A DNA stretch of 10,142 nucleotides from Actinomycetota bacterium. Lineage in GTDB: Bacteria > Actinomycetota > Actinomycetes > Mycobacteriales > Mycobacteriaceae. A program made the translations under genes and the position numbers. This document shows, piece by piece, positions 8,501-10,142 of this stretch. Location of the stretch: positions 1 through 10,142 of the forward strand of contig SYAA01000004.1 in NCBI GenBank assembly GCA_005789055.1, read 5' to 3'. A model generated the notes under the pieces. It made no database searches. It worked only from the letters and a program-made list of their open reading frames with translations, and was not told the DNA's origin. Each line of letters begins with the position of its first letter. The stretch's first letter is position 1.

Positions 8501-8943
8501 GTCTCGCCCAGGGCCGGCTGCAGGTGATCGACCGGCTGAACTTCTGGCCCGGCGGCGGTGCCGGCGGCCTCGGGCGGCTGGTCGCGGAATACGACGTTCA
8601 CCCCGAAGCGTGGTTCTTCAAAGCCCACTTCTTCCAGGATCCGGTGCAACCCGGTTCGCTGGGATTGGAGGCCATGCAGCAGGCGGCCCGGGCGGCCGCC
8701 CGGCTAGCGGGGTTGGCCGACGACGGGTCGGTGTTCGAACCCGTCGCCGTGGGACAGACGTTCAGCTGGAAGTTCCGCGGCCAGGTGGTGCCGACCAACA
8801 CCCGCACCCGCAGCGAAGTCGAGATCATGTCCACGACACGAGATGACCGCGGCGTGCTGGTCGTGTTCCAGGGCTCATTTTGGGTTGACGATCTGCGTAT
8901 CTACGAGACCCAAGGCATGGGTGTGCGCGTCGTTACTCGGTGA
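2500..8943 (+). CDS. pfaC: PfaC-like PUFA/secondary-lipid synthase, KS-CLF-AT-DH-DH (2147 aa)
   Basis: The start is GTG at 2500-2502, overlapping the previous TGA as GTGA. The protein then opens VSGFEPVAIVGRSCVLPG, a normal KS N-terminus; an in-frame start further upstream would add about 110 arginine-rich residues unlike any KS. No good Shine-Dalgarno precedes it, so translation probably depends on coupling. Domains: KS (3-415), CLF (about 431-745), AT (about 815-1155), a repeat and Pro-rich linker (about 1165-1375), FabA-like DH1 (about 1375-1765) and DH2 (about 1825-2147). In marine gamma-proteobacteria the AT is a separate protein (PfaB) and PfaC is KS-CLF-DH-DH. The fused form resembles myxobacterial Pfa3, but has no C-terminal acylglycerolphosphate acyltransferase. 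There is no ER domain. The role is cytosolic: chain elongation, acyl transfer or release, and dehydration/isomerisation on chains carried by the PfaA-like ACPs. The family call is firm; chain length and double-bond pattern cannot be read from sequence. Confidence 0.92.
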   Translation: MSGFEPVAIVGRSCVLPGAATPEALFEATMAGRCLLSATPRDHWRGVDPATLLASDKPGLRVSSATGGYIQDALDLGDIASRITGLARLDPLVGWLAHCVRQAQGAPLAAPRTGLIVGNLSYPSTLGTAFVDGMWNGRDDVDPRNRFSSGLPVHLVAEAMGITGPAFALDAACASSLYAIKLACDALQDGEADMMLAGGVNGSDDLFLHLGFTALQALSPSGRSRPFHADADGLVPSAGAALVALKRLEDAERAGDHIVGVILGVGLSNDGRQSGFLAPAVAGQTRAMTAALEQAGLAPSDIDYVDCHATGTSLGDATELESIVAAYGDVPLRLGALKGNLGHTITVSGAASLVNVLSAMQASTTPPTLCDNPTAALAQTPFTVSTTAAPWDGAIKRAAISNFGFGGNNAHLIVTNHVPASRPATRRTPPSGDIVICGMGVVTGDARDAGSFRRRALGPAAHPQPLDTVELDLAGLGFPPMELKASLTQQTAMLAAAGQALAHVGTDPDHTGVIVGMGCDATIARQRLRVQHADDDQWLAANAEAAPRLTADGVVGTMPNIPANRIHAQRDFRGFGFTVSSEELSGITALRIAARALRRGELDTVVAGAVDMCCEPAHQRAADALGAGGDGPHGDAAVAFVLKRRADAEAAGDEIIAVVDTGAAAETSSPNVAAERFGRTHAASAAVEIASRAMALQSRVRVDQAGAQPAPGGAQGSVWLESIGGRADGITLSAGSGAPTPVALGAVPVTERYAGDDRGDLLRRISRRDPGGTGPVRCALVSDTESGLESLRRSAVDRLERGEAPAGPGVVFADQPITGELAFAFTGAAAAYPGAGRDLLLAWPEIGDALADRLSGVGDLAEAMYGAGITTLTPRTQLTGCAVVCQTHAEFSRTVLGLAPGAAIGLSSGETNSMMAFGVWRDLEPMLDEIEASGMYGDQLTGRCTVAATDWGLGDDQAAPWECWRINAPRAAIEAALEREPFAYMTIVQAPDDCVIGGDAAACRRVIDSIAGAQAMPLGLDMVIHCSAMAPFADTWRSIHTRETYEVPGVRFYTNAGNRSYTPTKTAAAEAITQQAVEPIDFPATVLQAWEDGVRIFVEHGPRAILTGAIPKILGDRPHLAVALDSQERRGLRALAESVSKLWVHGVAVAVDAFDARMQLLRDLATPAAVAENTRTVTLPAHWPAVTAEPIIAGPVIAGPVIAGPVVTASAVSTTTASGNGSTPMPDSQHQLMPPAPHYPAPLVLPRTPASNGAHTEVVISHRAAEPAAVTGRMATAMNLVASVSEAHSRFVERQAQAHASFLTMRGELVRMAASRPSTLPSPAAPAALPPSPPPASQPPPAPPPASQPPAPPPPPPARPVEAPVAPAAATPQPPLYSRAQLEILAGGSIAEVFGPQFAELDQYERLVRMPQPPLLFADRVMSIEGEPGSMGTGRIVTETDVTADQWYMHVGRMSPGVVIESGQADLLLASWLGADFSNRGERVYRLLGCDLTFTGELPRGGETLRYDIHIDGHAKTGDTRLFFFHYDCYIGDRLMISVRNGQAGFFSNQELSQSDGVLWDAADDVPRAGARRDAPPRVTQKRSLNRAELDAFTDGHAFACFGKGFERAAAHTRTPATPGGRLRLIDEVVSFEPEGGPWGLGYLRATTAVPKDAWFYDGHFKNDPCMPGTLMADAATQALSITMAAYGFTIERDGWRFEPVPDEMARFVCRGQVTPDADHLLEYEVFVEEIVDGPTPTIYAALLCRSDGFKVFHCRRFGMRLVPDWPLPPGAPGPARILAGTNDVRGDYGALLACGRGMPSDAFGALYAPFDGTRRAPRLPDEPYHFISRILTVDSAPGVPTKGGTVVAEYDVPADAWYFEDGRCGAVPLSVLIEILLQPCGWLSSYNGFAANRPDDVVFRNLDGTDVVLVRPAAAGTLRVTSALERFAEGGGSTIVFFDVVCTQGDDVVMTMKTAFGFFSPDALKNQVGLRVEPGELEALSDPAPVAVAYGSDELRGDPCLAQGRLQVIDRLNFWPGGGAGGLGRLVAEYDVHPEAWFFKAHFFQDPVQPGSLGLEAMQQAARAAARLAGLADDGSVFEPVAVGQTFSWKFRGQVVPTNTRTRSEVEIMSTTRDDRGVLVVFQGSFWVDDLRIYETQGMGVRVVTR
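2506..3750 (+). other. Ketosynthase domain (catalytic)
   Basis: The Cys-His-His triad is intact: C173 in DAACASSL (codon 3016-3018), H308 in DCHATGTSLGD (3421-3423) and H343 in KGNLGHTITVSG (3526-3528). The C-terminal GFGGNNAHLIV signature is at about residues 403-413. It should catalyse decarboxylative Claisen condensation. As the KS of a KS-CLF pair it is expected to work on a subset of chain lengths different from the PfaA KS. Confidence 0.92.
3790..4735 (+). other. Chain-length-factor-like (non-catalytic) KS domain
   Basis: A second thiolase fold starts at DIVICGMGVVTGD. The nucleophile loop reads FTVSSEELSGITALRIA. Aligned by hand to DTACSSSLVALHLA, the Cys position is Glu583 (codon 4246-4248). 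The His motifs seen in the first KS are absent. A C-terminal half with the RTHAASAAVEIA pattern (about 4534-4570) completes the fold. Such domains pair with the preceding KS and help set chain length. Confidence 0.8.
4945..5960 (+). other. Acyltransferase domain with atypical active site
   Basis: The domain opens with ELAFAFTGAAAAYPGAGRDL, the FabD-like N-terminus. The nucleophile elbow is GLSSG with Ser907 at codon 5218-5220 and Leu where most ATs have His. The catalytic His is probably H1025 (codon 5572-5574, DMVIHCSAMAPF). VEHGPRAILTG near residue 1100 matches the C-terminal AT motif. The Arg that normally binds the malonyl carboxylate (AARG motif) appears to be Ser933 (EASGMY). It is therefore probably PfaB-like and not a malonyl loader; a role in starter loading or product release is inference. 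Confidence 0.8.
6061..6120 (+). repeat. Four-copy 15-base in-frame tandem repeat in the AT-DH linker
   Basis: Units start at 6061, 6076, 6091 and 6106. Units two and three are identical (gcaggacccgtcatc), unit four has one mismatch and unit one has two. They encode AEPII, AGPVI, AGPVI and AGPVV. A more diverged fifth copy may follow (TASAV, 6121-6135). The array sits in the linker after the AT, where length change would be tolerated. Confidence 0.9.
6160..6174 (+). promoter_or_regulatory. Possible internal ribosome-binding site and ATG inside the PfaC-like gene
   Basis: The sequence GGGAG (6160-6164) lies 7 bases before an in-frame ATG (6172-6174), a good Shine-Dalgarno spacing. Translation from here would give a 923-residue protein holding only the helical and Pro-rich linker and both DH domains. 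Its place at the seam between the AT half and the DH half fits either a relic of a gene fusion or a working internal start. Chance is also possible in a G-rich sequence. Confidence 0.3.
6300..6627 (+). other. AT-DH linker: helical segment followed by a proline-rich tract
   Basis: Residues about 1268-1313 read as an amphipathic helix-rich stretch with the FVERQAQAHASFL pattern also seen in other PfaC-type proteins. Residues about 1314-1375 are almost only Pro, Ala and Ser, with runs such as PPSPPPASQPPPAPPP. This should be an extended, flexible spacer that separates the condensing half from the dehydratase half. Confidence 0.8.
6622..7790 (+). other. FabA-like dehydratase DH1 (double hotdog)
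   Basis: The domain begins SRAQLEILAGGSIAEVFGP, the usual PfaC DH lead-in. The first hotdog has RMSPGVVIESGQAD (from codon 6856, Glu1461 at 6880-6882) in place of the FabA His motif. The second has HFKNDPCMPG with His1660 at codon 7477-7479. One His motif per hotdog pair is normal for PfaC, where the pair makes one FabA-like active site. Confidence 0.85.
7960..8940 (+). other. FabA-like dehydratase DH2 (double hotdog)
   Basis: The third hotdog lacks the His motif and reads RCGAVPLSVLIEILLQPCGW (Glu1875 at codon 8122-8124). The fourth has HFFQDPVQPGSLGLEAM with His2043 at codon 8626-8628; Gln replaces the Met of the FabA consensus DPVMPG. The domain ends at the protein C-terminus, with no AGPAT or ER domain after it. 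DH1 and DH2 in this family act on different intermediates and can isomerise double bonds. Confidence 0.85.
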
Positions 8944-9641
8944 GCGCGCTGCTGCGCGGCTCCCGCACCGTTCCGCGCACCCGGTTCACCGCACCGTCGG
9001 TATGGCGCCCAACGCCGGGTTCGCTGACCGCGCTGATCGGCGGACTGTGGTTATTCGGCACCGGCGACGCACTGATCCTCGCCTCTGACCTCGGCGCCGC
9101 GCCGTGGTCGGTGCTGGCGCAGGGACTCAGCGTGCGCACCGGCCTCGGCATCGGCTGGACGACGTTCGGTGTGTCGGTAGCCGTCCTCGCACTATGGATT
9201 CCACTGCGGCAGCGACCCGGTCTGGGAACGGTGATGAACATTATCGTGATCGCGCTCGCCATCGGCGTCACCTACCCGAGAGTGAGCACGCCGGATTCTC
9301 TGATCGGACAACTCGGGTTGGTGTTCCTCGGGATCGCCCTGATCGGCCTGGGCAGTGGGTTTTATCTCACCAGCGGACACGGCCCCGGTCCCCGGGACGG
9401 CTGGATGACCGGCCTGCATCGGGTGACTGGCTGGCCGGTGGGGCGGGTGCGGCTGCTCATCGAGGTGAGCGTGCTGGTAGCCGGCTGGGCTCTCGGCGGC
9501 ATCGTCGGGATCGGCACTGCCCTCTTCGCACTCCTGGTGGGCCAGTCCGTCGCACTGGGACTAGGCTTCGTGCACCGGTTGTCTCCCGGCGCACTCGAGC
9601 AAGCCCTCGACGAGGAACAATTCCCGCAGGGCGAGGCCTGA
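8940..9641 (+). CDS. YczE-family integral membrane protein
   Basis: The start is GTG at 8940-8942, overlapping the previous TGA as GTGA; no clear Shine-Dalgarno is seen, so translation is probably coupled to the synthase gene. The 233-residue product has a short basic N-terminus and about five or six hydrophobic segments (roughly 28-49, 68-88, 96-112, 122-143, 170-188, 190-212). It carries the family motif HGPGPRDGWMTGL (137-149), then VRLLIEV and GIVGIGTALFALLVG. The biochemical function of YczE proteins is unknown. From memory, Bacillus yczE lies beside the phosphopantetheinyl transferase gene sfp and promotes lipopeptide production in B. amyloliquefaciens post-transcriptionally. Tight coupling here suggests a role in membrane anchoring, export or assembly of the synthase or its lipid. 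That role is inference. Confidence 0.85.
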   Translation: MSALLRGSRTVPRTRFTAPSVWRPTPGSLTALIGGLWLFGTGDALILASDLGAAPWSVLAQGLSVRTGLGIGWTTFGVSVAVLALWIPLRQRPGLGTVMNIIVIALAIGVTYPRVSTPDSLIGQLGLVFLGIALIGLGSGFYLTSGHGPGPRDGWMTGLHRVTGWPVGRVRLLIEVSVLVAGWALGGIVGIGTALFALLVGQSVALGLGFVHRLSPGALEQALDEEQFPQGEA

Positions 9642-9656
9642 GCCGGCCGTCAGGCC
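9635..9656. terminator. Inverted repeat at the convergent gene ends, possible bidirectional terminator
   Basis: The arm GGCCTGA (9635-9641) is perfectly complementary to TCAGGCC (9650-9656) across an 8-base loop, GCCGGCCG. The left arm ends with the membrane protein's TGA; the right arm begins with TCA, the stop of the minus-strand amidohydrolase gene. No T-tract follows on either strand, which is common for actinobacterial terminators. It could serve both transcripts; this is not proven. Confidence 0.5.
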
Positions 9657-10142
9657 GAGTGCACCTCGACTGCGTCGGAATAGGTTGCAAGAACGGGGAT
9701 TTCGCGTACCGCATCAGGATCGGCCTCATGCGCCAGCGGATCACCACCGAGGAACACGAAGTCGGCAGCCTTGCCCGCGGCCAGTGAGCCGACGAGTTCG
9801 TCGGCATGACACATCCATGCCGCGTCGATACTGTTGCCCTTGAGCGCCTGGGCCACGCTCACCCGCTCGGCGGCATTGAGCACCTCTCCCCCGTCAGCCA
9901 TCGTGCGGGCCGCCGCGGTGGCGATGTAATTCAGCGGGCCGATCGGCGAGACCGAGAAATCACAATGCAGGCTGGCGCGCAGACCGGCGTTGACCGCCGA
10001 GGCGTAGCGGTCGAGCAGCAGCACGCGCTCGGGCCCCAAAATCTCATCGCGCATCACCTTGCCCCACAACCGAACATGGTTCATCAGGAAACTCGGAGTG
10101 ATTCCCAGCGACGCCATTGCGGCGATGTGTTCATCGTGCAAC
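9650..10142 (-). CDS. YtcJ/NfdA-like amidohydrolase (Amidohydro_3), C-terminal part, 5' partial
   Basis: About 164 residues are visible, ending at the stop 9652-9650; the gene continues beyond the window's right edge. The TTG near 10141 is an internal Leu codon, since HDEHIAAMASLGITPSF is mid-domain in this family. Family signatures are ITPSFLMNHVRLWG, the barrel-end motif LHCDFSVSP with the metal-site Asp at codon 9961-9959, NSIDAAWM, and the C-terminal GSLAAGKAADFVFLGGDPL. These TIM-barrel metal enzymes hydrolyse amides such as N-substituted formamides; the substrate cannot be named here. The Ser of the usual HSD motif is Cys. It is convergent with the synthase operon, with 8 bases between stops, so it is probably an independent gene unrelated to the lipid pathway. 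Confidence 0.85.
   Translation of the reverse strand, partial: LHDEHIAAMASLGITPSFLMNHVRLWGKVMRDEILGPERVLLLDRYASAVNAGLRASLHCDFSVSPIGPLNYIATAAARTMADGGEVLNAAERVSVAQALKGNSIDAAWMCHADELVGSLAAGKAADFVFLGGDPLAHEADPDAVREIPVLATYSDAVEVHSA

Noticed and set aside
9650..10142. Amidohydrolase as a tailoring enzyme for the lipid
   Set aside because: It is convergent, separately transcribed and of a broad catabolic family; nothing in the sequence links it to the synthase.

Overview
The window looks like high-G+C actinobacterial DNA. Coding is dense, Gln and Leu codons are mostly G/C-ending, and genes are joined by GTGA stop/start overlaps. A member of the Mycobacteriales (Mycolicibacterium, Gordonia or Rhodococcus type) is a reasonable guess, but nothing here fixes the genus. 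There is no gene-free stretch above 300 bases; the only real gap is 8 bases (9642-9649).

Layout: (1) 1-2503 (+) is the 3' part of a PfaA-like multidomain synthase: the end of the last visible acyl carrier protein (ACP), a ketoreductase (KR) and a C-terminal PKS-type dehydratase (DH). (2) 2500-8943 (+) is a complete 2147-residue PfaC-like synthase. Its order is ketosynthase (KS), chain-length-factor-like KS (CLF), acyltransferase (AT), a repeat- and proline-rich linker, then two FabA-like DH domains (four hotdog folds). (3) 8940-9641 (+) is a 233-residue YczE-family membrane protein. (4) 9650-10142 (-) is the C-terminal part of a YtcJ-like amidohydrolase, convergent with the rest.

The two megasynthase genes form a 'secondary lipid' (polyunsaturated fatty acid, PUFA-type) synthase. 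The PfaA-like protein carries the growing chain on ACPs and does ketoreduction and one kind of dehydration. The PfaC-like protein supplies a KS/CLF pair, an acyl transfer or offloading AT, and FabA-type dehydration/isomerisation. No enoyl reductase (PfaD) or phosphopantetheinyl transferase (PfaE) lies in the window, so the product cannot be named. Both internal junctions are 4-base GTGA overlaps, so the three plus-strand genes are almost certainly one translationally coupled operon. Its promoter lies upstream of the window.

Most worth a second look: the YczE-type membrane protein coupled to the synthase; the AT with GLSSG in place of GHSxG and no malonyl-binding Arg; two separate four-copy 15-base in-frame repeats; a well-formed internal ribosome-binding site and ATG exactly at the AT/DH seam; and a hairpin at the convergent gene ends whose arms contain both stop codons.
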